64,000 nucleotides of DNA from Pseudomonadota bacterium (lineage in GTDB: Bacteria > Pseudomonadota > Alphaproteobacteria > Rhizobiales > Devosiaceae). This document shows positions 25,936-34,111 of the stretch, in pieces. A program made the position numbers and the translations under genes. The notes below the pieces were generated by a model. That model was not told the DNA's origin. It ran no database searches and saw only the letters and a program-made list of their open reading frames with translations. How positions within the stretch are numbered: the first letter of the stretch is position 1; every line of letters starts with the position of its first letter. Location of the stretch: contig JAEWBN010000014.1 in assembly GCA_023391095.1 (NCBI GenBank), positions 122,939-186,938 on the forward strand. The letters are read 5' to 3'.

Positions 25936-28269
25936 ATGGCCGATCTGGTTTCAGCCAGCGACGAGCACGTGGATACTCATCCTATTGCCGCGCGCCCGGT
26001 GCGCAAAAACTGGCCTCGGCTCTCACAGAATCGCGCTCTGCGCATGCTCGGTTTCGGGGTGGTGTTCGCCTCGGTCTTGATGTCCTCGATTTCGTTCCTG
26101 ATCCTCTCGGGAGCAACCAATATCGAGCCGTCGCCGGGCGTGTGGACGATTATCTGGATCGTGACCGGCATCCTCGTGCTGCTGATGATCGCTTTGGTGG
26201 TCACCGAAGCGGTGCTGCTCGTGCAGGCACGTCTGCGTCATCAGCCAGGTGCGGGGTTGCAGGCGCGCATGGTCACCATGTTTGCATTCGTCGCGGCCGT
26301 CCCCGCAGCACTGGTCGCAGTGGTCGCCACGATCGCCCTAAACCAAGGCCTTGACCAGTGGTTCTCCGAGCGGACGCGGGCCATGGTGGAAAGCTCGCGC
26401 CTTGTTGCGCGCTCCTACATGCTCGAACACGCGCAGGTACTGCGGGACGATATCATCTGGGTGGCCACCGAGTTGGAACAGGCGCATGCCACGTTCCTAG
26501 AAGACCCGGCGCGGTTTGAGCGAATTCTCACCGCCCTGGCAGTGACCCGCTCACTGCCGTTCACCTCGCTGATCGACGAGGATGGCAACACCCTGTTGCG
26601 TGCTCAGATCAATGTCGCGGGGGCTTATCCCAAGCTGCCCGTCGGCATTACTCAAGGGGTGGTGGAAGGTATTCCCACGGCGATTGCCCCCGGCACGACC
26701 AATCTTGTGGGGTCCGTGATCAAGCTTCGGGGTTACGACGACACCTATCTGTTCGTCGCCCGCCCGGTCGATGCCGAAGTGCTCGCCTATATGCGACTCA
26801 CCGACGAGAACATCACCGAGTACCGCCAGTATGCATCGAACCGGCTGGTGTTCCAGATCACCTTCACCATCATGTATGTGGGCCTGGCTGTGGTTCTGTT
26901 GCTGGCCGCGCTTTGGATCGGCATTGCGCTGGCGAACCGGTTCGTGGACCCAATCCGGAATTTGATGGTCGCTTCGCGGCGCGTCAGTGCCGGCGATCTC
27001 GATGTCCGGGTTCCGGTACAGGAGGGCAGGGGCGACCTGCGGGACCTCTCCAATGGCTTCAACCGCATGACCGAACAGCTCAAGCATCAGCGCGAGGCGC
27101 TTTTGCAAGCCAATGAAGTCAACGAAAAGCGGCGCCAATTCACCGAGGCCGTTGTGGAGGGCGTGTCCGCAGGGATCATCGGTCTCGACCCCTTTGGCGC
27201 CATTACGCTGGTCAATGCACGGGCCTGCGAAATGCTGGGCAAGACTGAAATCGAACTCATGGGTGAACCCATGGAATCGATCATGCCGGAGTTGTCACAG
27301 ACGATGGAGAAAGCGCGCTCAGCGCGCCGCGGGCAGGTTCGCGACCAGATTCAGCTTGGCAACGAAACAGACCGCCGTATCTATCAGGTGCAGCTTACGC
27401 GCGAAGGTACGATTACCGAGTCGAAGGGCTTCGTGTTGACCTTCGACGACATCACCGATCTTGAATCTGCGCAGCGCACAAGTGCCTGGGCCGATGTGGC
27501 GCGCCGTATTGCGCACGAAATCAAGAACCCCCTGACGCCCATCCAGCTTTCAGCGGAGCGGCTGCGCCGTCGCTATGGCAACAAGCTTGCCGATGACCGG
27601 GAAGTTTTCGACAAGTGCATCAATACCATCGTGCGGCAGGTTGGCGACATTGGCCGCATGGTCGAAGAATTTTCCGCCTTCGCCCGCATGCCGGAATCAG
27701 CGCCGGAAATGGCAGACCTCAGCGATACGATCCGTCAGGCCGTGTTTCTTGAAAGCGTCCGGCTGCCGGAAGTTGAAATCGTGACTTTGCTTCCCGAAGA
27801 TCCGATCCACGCTTGGTTCGATACGCGCCTAGTGTCCCAGACCCTGACGAACCTTATCAAGAACGCGGTCGAGGCCTTCGAGGAGATCCAATTTACCGAC
27901 GGCTGGAAGCCCGTGATCACGGTCGAGGGGCATATCGAGGCCAACCATGCCCGGGTTTCGGTTTCCGACAACGGCAAGGGTTGGCCCAAGGAAAACCGCC
28001 AGCGGCTCCTCGAGCCCTATATGACGACCCGTGAAAAGGGGACCGGACTGGGCCTCGCAATCGTGGCGCGCATCATCGAACAGCACGGCGGTATCGTGGA
28101 ACTGATCGACGCAGAACCGGATGCAGTGGGACGGGTGGGGGCTTGCGTGACGTTTACGCTGCCGCTTCAAGCCCCGCACAAGACTATCAATGAGGATCAG
28201 ACGGGCCAGCCGGCCGTGACTGAGCCCAAACAGGAGGAGCCGCAACTTCGCGCGGTTGTTCACAAGTAG
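25936..28269 (+). CDS. ntrY: Sensor histidine kinase NtrY
   Basis: 777 residues. Several N-terminal TM helices (about 35-60, 70-100, 110-140), an extracytoplasmic segment, and another TM near 310-335. HAMP (about 335-390), PAS (about 400-500), HisKA with ARRIAHEIKNPLTPIQL, and HATPase with SDNGKGWP and GTGLGLAIV complete it. It pairs with NtrX, whose ATG follows the TAG with no gap. The pair responds to nitrogen and redox/oxygen cues in related bacteria. Confidence 0.94.
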   Translation: MADLVSASDEHVDTHPIAARPVRKNWPRLSQNRALRMLGFGVVFASVLMSSISFLILSGATNIEPSPGVWTIIWIVTGILVLLMIALVVTEAVLLVQARLRHQPGAGLQARMVTMFAFVAAVPAALVAVVATIALNQGLDQWFSERTRAMVESSRLVARSYMLEHAQVLRDDIIWVATELEQAHATFLEDPARFERILTALAVTRSLPFTSLIDEDGNTLLRAQINVAGAYPKLPVGITQGVVEGIPTAIAPGTTNLVGSVIKLRGYDDTYLFVARPVDAEVLAYMRLTDENITEYRQYASNRLVFQITFTIMYVGLAVVLLLAALWIGIALANRFVDPIRNLMVASRRVSAGDLDVRVPVQEGRGDLRDLSNGFNRMTEQLKHQREALLQANEVNEKRRQFTEAVVEGVSAGIIGLDPFGAITLVNARACEMLGKTEIELMGEPMESIMPELSQTMEKARSARRGQVRDQIQLGNETDRRIYQVQLTREGTITESKGFVLTFDDITDLESAQRTSAWADVARRIAHEIKNPLTPIQLSAERLRRRYGNKLADDREVFDKCINTIVRQVGDIGRMVEEFSAFARMPESAPEMADLSDTIRQAVFLESVRLPEVEIVTLLPEDPIHAWFDTRLVSQTLTNLIKNAVEAFEEIQFTDGWKPVITVEGHIEANHARVSVSDNGKGWPKENRQRLLEPYMTTREKGTGLGLAIVARIIEQHGGIVELIDAEPDAVGRVGACVTFTLPLQAPHKTINEDQTGQPAVTEPKQEEPQLRAVVHK

Positions 28270-29652
28270 ATGGCACTCGACATTCTGATCATCGACGATG
28301 AAGACGATATCCGCGACCTTGTTGCGGGCATTCTGGAGGACGAAGGTTTTGAGACCCGCCAGGCGCATGACGCCGATAGCGGCCTCAACGAGATCGCGCG
28401 CCGTCGCCCGAGCCTGGTCTTTCTCGATATCTGGATGCAGGGATCTCGTCTGGACGGCCTGCAATTGCTGGACGTTTTCCAGTCCCAGCACCCCGACATG
28501 CCGGTGGTGATGATTTCGGGGCACGGCAATGTTGAAACGGCCGTCTCCGCCATCCGCCGCGGCGCCTACGACTATATCGAAAAACCCTTCAAGATCGACC
28601 GCTTGCTGCATATTACCCAGCGGGCAATGGAAGCCACCCGGTTGCGGAACGAGGTAGCAGAACTCAAGGAGCGTTCGGCCTCCAAGAGCGCTGAGCTGGT
28701 TGGCGTGTCGCCGTCGCTGCAACAGGTCCGCGCCACGATCGAGAAGTCCGCTCCGACCAATTCCCGCATTTTCATCTCCGGTCCGTCCGGCGCCGGTAAG
28801 GGACTCGTGGCGCGCCTCCTGCATCAGCGCAGCCCCCGGGCAAACGCGCCATTTGTTGAGATCAACGCATCGCTCTATGCGCCCGAGGAAGTGCCTGTCG
28901 TGCTCTTCGGGCGGGACTCCCGTGAAAAGAATGGGATGCTCAAGGTTGAGGTTGGTGCTTTGGAACGCGCACATGGCGGCACGCTCTACCTCTCGGAAGT
29001 GACCACCTTGCCAGCGGCAGTTCAGGCGAGCTTGCTACGCACGCTGGTGGAAAACCGCTTCAATCGCGTTGGCGGCACGCAGGCTGTGCCGATCGACGTG
29101 CGCATTATCGCCTCGAGCTCCCAGAATGTGGCCGCGCAGATCGAAGCGGGAGAATTCCGCTCAGATCTGTTCCATCGGCTTTCCATCGTTCCCTTGCCTC
29201 TCACGCCCTTGCGGGAGCGTCGCGAGGACGTGCCGCCGCTCGTTTCCGTTTTCATCGAGCAAATCTGCCGCATGCACAACCTACAGAGGTATGCGATTGG
29301 CGACGATGCCATGGCGGTGTTGCAGGCGCAGGAATGGCCTGGAAACGCGCGCCAGTTGCGCAATTCCATCGAGCGGTTGCTTATTCTGATGAAAGATCAA
29401 CAGCCAGAAAACGGCGTGATCACTGCTGCAATGCTGCCGTCCGATATCGGCGAAGTGCTGCCGACGGTGGGGGACACCGACGCATCTGCGCACTTAATGA
29501 GCCTGCCGCTGAGGGAAGCTAGGGAAGTGTTTGAGCGGCAATACCTGCTCGCCCAGATCGAGCGCTTTGGCGGCAATATCTCCAAGACTGCCGAGTTCGT
29601 CGGCATGGAGCGAAGCGCATTGCACCGCAAGATCAAGTCGCTCGGTTTGTGA
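28270..29652 (+). CDS. ntrX: Response regulator NtrX with degenerate sigma-54 AAA+ module
   Basis: 460 residues. Receiver with Asp53 (FLDIW); AAA+ domain with intact Walker A GPSGAGKG (171-178). No GAFTGA loop exists where it should be (about 215-232). Walker B reads GGTLYLSEV, with Ser242 where the family has Asp. The C-terminal Fis-type HTH (NISKTAEFVGMERSALHRKI) is intact. Loss of GAFTGA is typical for alphaproteobacterial NtrX, which acts as a DNA-binding regulator rather than a sigma-54 activator. The Ser in Walker B suggests ATP hydrolysis may also be weakened. Confidence 0.93.
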   Translation: MALDILIIDDEDDIRDLVAGILEDEGFETRQAHDADSGLNEIARRRPSLVFLDIWMQGSRLDGLQLLDVFQSQHPDMPVVMISGHGNVETAVSAIRRGAYDYIEKPFKIDRLLHITQRAMEATRLRNEVAELKERSASKSAELVGVSPSLQQVRATIEKSAPTNSRIFISGPSGAGKGLVARLLHQRSPRANAPFVEINASLYAPEEVPVVLFGRDSREKNGMLKVEVGALERAHGGTLYLSEVTTLPAAVQASLLRTLVENRFNRVGGTQAVPIDVRIIASSSQNVAAQIEAGEFRSDLFHRLSIVPLPLTPLRERREDVPPLVSVFIEQICRMHNLQRYAIGDDAMAVLQAQEWPGNARQLRNSIERLLILMKDQQPENGVITAAMLPSDIGEVLPTVGDTDASAHLMSLPLREAREVFERQYLLAQIERFGGNISKTAEFVGMERSALHRKIKSLGL

Positions 29653-29833
29653 GGATAAGGGCCGACATGGAGCCATGCATTTGCGCCGGGTAGGCAGCCT
29701 GCCGCGGATGTGTCATAGTTGACTCCATAGACAAAGTCGGGGAGGGGACTGGGCGGCAGTTCTCGACAACGACAGCAATGAACTGCGACTATAACAGCGA
29801 CAATCAATGCCGCGACAAAAGAGGCCAGACTGA

Positions 29834-30085
29834 ATGCCCAGTGAAAAGCAGCAGAACCTGCAGGACTCCTTTCTTAATCACGTCCGCAAGCAAAAGGTCC
29901 CGGTCACCATCTTTCTGGTCAACGGGGTGAAGCTTCAGGGCGTTATTACCTGGTTCGACAACTTCTGCTTGTTGTTGCGCCGCGATGCACAGTCGCAACT
30001 CGTGTACAAGCACGCGATCTCGACCATCATGCCTGGCGCGCCGATCCAGCTGTTCGACCCAGAACAAAACAACGATCACGACTGA
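29834..30085 (+). CDS. hfq: RNA chaperone Hfq
   Basis: 83 residues, an Sm-like hexamer that pairs small RNAs with mRNAs. The Sm1 segment is VPVTIFLVNGVKLQG, followed by TWFDNFCLLL; the Sm2 signature is YKHAISTI. The acidic C-terminal tail is short, as in other alphaproteobacteria. The 181-bp gap before it holds no other gene that I can see, so hfq has its own promoter region. hflX follows after 5 nt. Confidence 0.98.
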   Translation: MPSEKQQNLQDSFLNHVRKQKVPVTIFLVNGVKLQGVITWFDNFCLLLRRDAQSQLVYKHAISTIMPGAPIQLFDPEQNNDHD

Positions 30086-30090
30086 TCCAT

Positions 30091-31455
30091 ATGCAAGATC
30101 ACGACGAGGATGGGGACGCCACGAGCGGCCCCAAGCCTTATATAGACCGCGAGGAAAAGCCGACCCGTGTGGGTCTGGTTTGCCCGGATGTGCGTGGCCG
30201 CGCGTCTCTCCATGGAATTGAGGCCCGGCAGGCCGAGTTCGAAGGCCTTGCTGAGGCCATCCGCCTCGACATCGTCTTTTCCGAGATCGTTCGCGTCCGG
30301 GAAATCCGGCCCTCGACTTTTATCGGTGGTGGTCACGTCGAGGTCCTTGCCGACCGGGTAAAGGCGGAAAAGATCGACCTGCTGCTGGTCGATGCCAGCC
30401 TGACCCCCATCCAGCAGCGCAACCTCGAGCGCGATACGGGCACGAAGGTGCTTGATCGCACGGCGCTCATTCTGGAAATTTTCGGGGAACGTGCAGCCAC
30501 CCGCGAAGGCGTGCTTCAGGTCGAGCTGGCGCATTTGAACTACCAGAAGGGCCGGCTTGTTCGCTCATGGACGCACCTTGAGCGGCAGCGCGGCAGTGGT
30601 GGAAGCGGTTTCATGGGCGGTCCCGGCGAAACCCAGATCGAAAGCGATCGCCGTCAGATCACTGACCGGATCGTTCTCCTCGAATCGCGGCTTGACAAGG
30701 TCAAGAAAACACGCGCCCAGCAACGGCAGCAGCGCACCCGCGCGCAAATCCCCGTGGTTGCGCTTGTCGGCTACACGAATGCCGGAAAGTCGAGCCTTTT
30801 CAATCGCCTGACTGGGGCAGGGGTGTTTGCCAAGGACCTCCTCTTTGCCACCCTCGATACTACGGTGCGAAAGCTGGCGCTGCCGCACGGCCGCGAAGTG
30901 ATGCTGAGCGACACAGTGGGCTTCGTAGCTGACCTGCCGCATGACCTGGTAGCCGCTTTTCGCGCGACGCTTGAAGAGGTCGTGGACGCTGACATCATTC
31001 TGCATGTGCGGGACATCGCCAACCCCGACCACAAGGCTCAAGCGCAGGACGTTCTCACCGTGCTCGAAGAACTCGGCGTGTCATCGGAAACGACGCCTGT
31101 CATCGAGGTCTGGAACAAGATCGACCTTCTTGCCGAAGGCAGCTTGGAACTCACATCCGCTGCGCCGGCCGGCAAGGTGATCGCCGCCATGCCGGTTTCC
31201 GCGCAGACCGGTCAGGGCGTGGATGCGCTATTGGCAGAGATCGAGAAATCGCTGGGCCAGCAGAGCCGGACCTACCATGTGCATGTACCGCATTCGGCAG
31301 GTGCCGATATCGGCTGGTTGCATGCGAATGCCGAGGTCATTTCACGCGCTGAACCGACAGAGCAGGGCTCAGATTTCGTGGTCCGCGTTGATCCTCGCCA
31401 TCGCGCGGATTTTCTGGAGCGATTCAACGGCCGGATCGCGGTGTCCGATCTCTAG
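30091..31455 (+). CDS. hflX: GTPase HflX
   Basis: 454 residues. N-terminal HflX domain, the glycine-rich GGSGFMGGPGETQIE linker near residue 170, then a coiled-coil segment. The G domain has G1 GYTNAGKS near residue 227, DTVGF as G3, and NKID as G4. HflX binds 50S subunits and splits stalled ribosomes. It is in an hfq-hflX unit, and its last 4 bases overlap the convergent mazG end. Confidence 0.96.
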   Translation: MQDHDEDGDATSGPKPYIDREEKPTRVGLVCPDVRGRASLHGIEARQAEFEGLAEAIRLDIVFSEIVRVREIRPSTFIGGGHVEVLADRVKAEKIDLLLVDASLTPIQQRNLERDTGTKVLDRTALILEIFGERAATREGVLQVELAHLNYQKGRLVRSWTHLERQRGSGGSGFMGGPGETQIESDRRQITDRIVLLESRLDKVKKTRAQQRQQRTRAQIPVVALVGYTNAGKSSLFNRLTGAGVFAKDLLFATLDTTVRKLALPHGREVMLSDTVGFVADLPHDLVAAFRATLEEVVDADIILHVRDIANPDHKAQAQDVLTVLEELGVSSETTPVIEVWNKIDLLAEGSLELTSAAPAGKVIAAMPVSAQTGQGVDALLAEIEKSLGQQSRTYHVHVPHSAGADIGWLHANAEVISRAEPTEQGSDFVVRVDPRHRADFLERFNGRIAVSDL

Positions 31456-32267
31456 CCGCCGGACTTGTCGGCCGCCCGGACCTCATTCCAGTAGCCGTCG
31501 AGGCGTTCCAACCCGGCGGCAGCCGGGTCGATCCCGTCTTCGCGGCAGCGCGCTTCGACATAATGGAAGCGACGCGTAAACTTGCTGTTCGCGTCGCGCA
31601 AAGCCGCTTCCGGATCAACGCCAGCCTTGCGCGCGAGATTTGAGACCGCAAACAACAGGTCGCCGATCTCCTCATGAACGGCTGCTGTATCCCCGGTGGT
31701 CCAAGCCTCGGAAACTTCCTGAAGTTCCTCTTCGACCTTTGCCCGCACCGCCGGCAGATCCGGCCAATCGAAACCCACCTTCGCGGCCCGCTTGGTGAGC
31801 TTTTCCGACCGGGCGAGGGCAGGGAGCACCTGCGGCACGTCGTCCAGAAGTGATGGCTCGCGATTGCCATGCCGCTCGGCCTTCCTTGCCCGCTCCTCGA
31901 CCTTGATGGCTTCCCACTTGTCCTGCGCGTCTCCGGCGCCTTCAGCGGTGATGTCGCCAAATACGTGAGGGTGGCGGCGGATCAGTTTCTCGGTGATCGC
32001 AAAAACGACGTCGCCAATATCGAAGTGGCCAGCTTCCTTGGCCATCTGCGCGTGATAGATCGGCTGCAAAAGCAGATCACCCAGTTCTTCGCGCAGATCG
32101 CCAAAATCCTCACGCTCGATCGCGTCGGCCACCTCATAGGCTTCCTCAATGGTGTAGTGCCGAATGGAGCGAAAGTCCTGTTCCAAGTCCCAGGGGCAGC
32201 CGCCATCAGGATTGCGCAGTGTCGCCATGATCTCGATGAGGCGGGAGATATCGCGAGATGGCTGCAT
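31452..32267 (-). CDS. mazG: Nucleoside triphosphate pyrophosphohydrolase MazG
   Basis: 271 residues with two MazG helical repeats. The first has PDGGCPWDLEQDF and the metal-binding EEAYEVADAI with its partner EELGDLLLQ. The second has EEIGDLLFAV. It hydrolyses NTPs to NMPs and PPi, as a house-cleaning enzyme. It is the last gene of the left arm before the dif-like site. Confidence 0.95.
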   Translation of the reverse strand: MQPSRDISRLIEIMATLRNPDGGCPWDLEQDFRSIRHYTIEEAYEVADAIEREDFGDLREELGDLLLQPIYHAQMAKEAGHFDIGDVVFAITEKLIRRHPHVFGDITAEGAGDAQDKWEAIKVEERARKAERHGNREPSLLDDVPQVLPALARSEKLTKRAAKVGFDWPDLPAVRAKVEEELQEVSEAWTTGDTAAVHEEIGDLLFAVSNLARKAGVDPEAALRDANSKFTRRFHYVEARCREDGIDPAAAGLERLDGYWNEVRAADKSGG

Positions 32268-32497
32268 GGTCGGCTCCGGGAATCGATTGCCAGCAGCTTA
32301 TCAACGGGTAGGTGCGGTCCGAAGTGCTCAAATACTGCGAATGAGGCCGGCGCAAAGCGGCTGCATCGGCTATTCCGTATTTCGCATAATATATATTATG
32401 GAACTAAAATGCATGCGGATTGCAGGATTTGACGGAGTTGCAGCCTATCACACGGCTAAGATGCCGAGGATAAGACAGCTAAGATCCCGAGGATAAG
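32268..32497. other. Intergenic terminus region between mazG and the MBL gene
   Basis: 230 bp without a supported gene. It holds the AT-rich dif-like sequence (32379-32406) and a 23-bp imperfect tandem repeat (32455-32500). A 32-codon open frame on the + strand from 32399 starts inside the dif core and shows no family features. Confidence 0.7.
32379..32406. other. dif: Putative dif site (XerC/XerD chromosome dimer resolution)
   Basis: 28 bp: left arm ATTTCGCATAA (32379-32389), central hexamer TATATA (32390-32395), right arm TTATGGAACTA (32396-32406). The core CATAATATATATTATG (32385-32400) is a perfect 16-bp palindrome. Against E. coli dif, GGTGCGCATAA / TGTATA / TTATGTTAAAT, 14 of 22 arm bases agree in either orientation, including the CATAA/TTATG core, so I cannot assign which arm is XerC. 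The location in a small gap and the switch of GGGNAGGG polarity around it support the call. Confidence 0.85.
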
Positions 32498-32500
32498 TCA
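32455..32500. repeat. Two-copy 23-bp tandem repeat next to dif
   Basis: Copies at 32455-32477 and 32478-32500 share 21 of 23 bases (common parts GCTAAGAT and CCGAGGATAAG). The second copy ends exactly on the stop codon of the - strand MBL gene, so one unit is outside the gene and one touches its end. It begins about 50 bp from the dif-like site. Confidence 0.85.
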
Positions 32501-33334
32501 GCGATTGAGAATGCGGCCCGACAGCACGTCGATCTGCATACCGTCGAAGGCTGGCGCTACGTTCTGGGGTGTCTCGCGATCCAACGTGGCGTAGTCTAGG
32601 TCGATATGCATGTCCGTCAGGACGGCCTGGCGCGGTTGGAACTTGGCGATCCAGTCGAGGCTTTCCGGTAGGCTCAGATGGCTTGGATGCGGCGTTGGGC
32701 GCAAGGCGTCGAGGATCCAGAGGTCGAGGCCGGAAATGGCTTCGTATGAGCTTTCCGGGAAACCCGACAGGTCGCAGCTATAGGCGAAGTCGTGCAGGCG
32801 GAAGCCGAGGGACTGGATATCGCCGTGCAGTTGCAAAAAGGCGAGCAAATTCAAGGTGCCGCCCGGCCCTTCGACGGTGATGGTTTCGCCGGCTGTGATC
32901 TCGTGGGCATTGAGGATTGGCGGATAGCTGCTGCCGGGCGGCGTGGTGAAGCAATAGCCGAAAGCTTCGCGCAGCCGGTCGCCGCATTCGCGCGTGAAAT
33001 AGACGTCGACGCGGCGGCGATTGTGGAGCGCCAGGACGCGGAGGTCATCGATGCCGTGGGTATGGTCGGCGTGTTCGTGGGTATAGAAAACGGCGTCGAC
33101 GCGATCGACCTTGGCGTCCAGAAGCTGCTCGCGCAGGTCAGCGCCAGTGTCGATAAGTACCCGTGTGGGCTCAGAAATTCCGTCGCGCCAGGCCTCGATC
33201 AGCAAAGCGCAGCGGCGCCGGCGATTGCGGGGTTCATTGGGATCGCAGATACCCCAGTCGTTGCCGATGCGCGGTACGCCGCCGGATGAACCGCAGCCAA
33301 GAATGGTCGCGATGATCCGGTCCGGAGCCGTCAT
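32498..33334 (-). CDS. MBL-fold metallo-hydrolase (PhnP-like)
   Basis: 278 residues. N-terminal LGCGSSGGVPR, then the metal-binding HEHADH (His86, His88, Asp90, His91), then a later SCDLSGFPE and the DMHIDLDY block. The architecture matches PhnP-type phosphodiesterases that act on cyclic ribose phosphates or similar. No phn genes are nearby, so the substrate is unknown. Its ATG overlaps the tatD stop by 4 nt. It is last in the tmk-holB-metG-tatD unit, an order I recall as conserved in Hyphomicrobiales. Confidence 0.88.
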   Translation of the reverse strand: MTAPDRIIATILGCGSSGGVPRIGNDWGICDPNEPRNRRRRCALLIEAWRDGISEPTRVLIDTGADLREQLLDAKVDRVDAVFYTHEHADHTHGIDDLRVLALHNRRRVDVYFTRECGDRLREAFGYCFTTPPGSSYPPILNAHEITAGETITVEGPGGTLNLLAFLQLHGDIQSLGFRLHDFAYSCDLSGFPESSYEAISGLDLWILDALRPTPHPSHLSLPESLDWIAKFQPRQAVLTDMHIDLDYATLDRETPQNVAPAFDGMQIDVLSGRILNR

Positions 33335-34110
33335 TTTATGCCCGTTTTCGAGAACAGACGGCCGAAGTTTGCGGTCGTTTCCGCAGCGACTTGTTCCAAG
33401 CTAAGTCCGCGTAATTCCGCGACTTTTTCGGCCGTGTGGCGCACGAAGGACGGTTCGTTGGATTGGCCGCGATGCGGGATCGGCGCCAGATATGGGGCGT
33501 CGGTTTCGACGATGTAGCGGTCGGCCGGGACGATTTTGGCGACGTCCTGGATCTCCTGGGCGTTGCGGAACGTAATGATCCCGGAAAAAGATATGTAGCC
33601 ATCGAGGTTTAGCGCGGTTTCGGCGAGGGCTTTGCCGGCGGTGAAGCAGTGCAGGACGAAGGGGAAGGCCCCTGCCCGGCTTTCTTCCTCAAGGATCTCG
33701 GCCATGTCCGCGTCGGCGGCGCGGCTGTGGATAACCAGTGGAAGACCGGTGATTCGCGCGGCCGCGATATGGCGACGGAGACCTGTCGCCTGCGCCTCGC
33801 GCGGGGCGTTGTCGTAGAAATAGTCGAGGCCCGCTTCGCCGATGGCAACGCAGCGCGCATGGGCACTTAGCCGGACTAAGTCCTCGGTTTCAATATGCAA
33901 TTCCTGGTCGGCATTGTGCGGATGGGTGCCGACGGAGCACCAGACGTTGCTGAAACGTTCTGCAATATCGGTGTAGGTGGAAAAGTTATCCACCCTTGTG
34001 GATATCGTCACCATGCCCGTGACACCGGCTGCGGCGGCGCGCGCCAGCACGCCGTCGATGTCAGCAGAAAGGGCCTCGAAATCGAGGTGGCAGTGGGAGT
34101 CGATGAGCAT
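33331..34110 (-). CDS. tatD: TatD-family metal-dependent hydrolase (DNase)
   Basis: 259 residues, TIM-barrel: DSHCHLDF at the N-terminus, GEAGLDYFY, the metal ligand His in LVIHSR, HCFTAG, and ETDAPYLAPIPHRG. Relatives are 3'-5' exonucleases or D-aminoacyl-tRNA hydrolases. The start is ATG 34110 immediately before the conserved MLIDSHCH; 10 upstream open codons are ignored. It lies 1 nt after metG and overlaps the MBL gene by 4. Confidence 0.93.
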   Translation of the reverse strand: MLIDSHCHLDFEALSADIDGVLARAAAAGVTGMVTISTRVDNFSTYTDIAERFSNVWCSVGTHPHNADQELHIETEDLVRLSAHARCVAIGEAGLDYFYDNAPREAQATGLRRHIAAARITGLPLVIHSRAADADMAEILEEESRAGAFPFVLHCFTAGKALAETALNLDGYISFSGIITFRNAQEIQDVAKIVPADRYIVETDAPYLAPIPHRGQSNEPSFVRHTAEKVAELRGLSLEQVAAETTANFGRLFSKTGIK

Positions 34111-34111
34111 G

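Noticed and set aside
32385..32400. Palindrome as a toxin-antitoxin or transcription-factor operator
   Set aside because: The surrounding arms, spacing and KOPS polarity fit dif better, and no adjacent toxin or antitoxin gene exists.
32399..32497. Possible 32-residue peptide gene starting inside the dif-like core
   Set aside because: It begins within the recombination-site palindrome, spans the tandem repeat and has no ribosome-binding site or homology.
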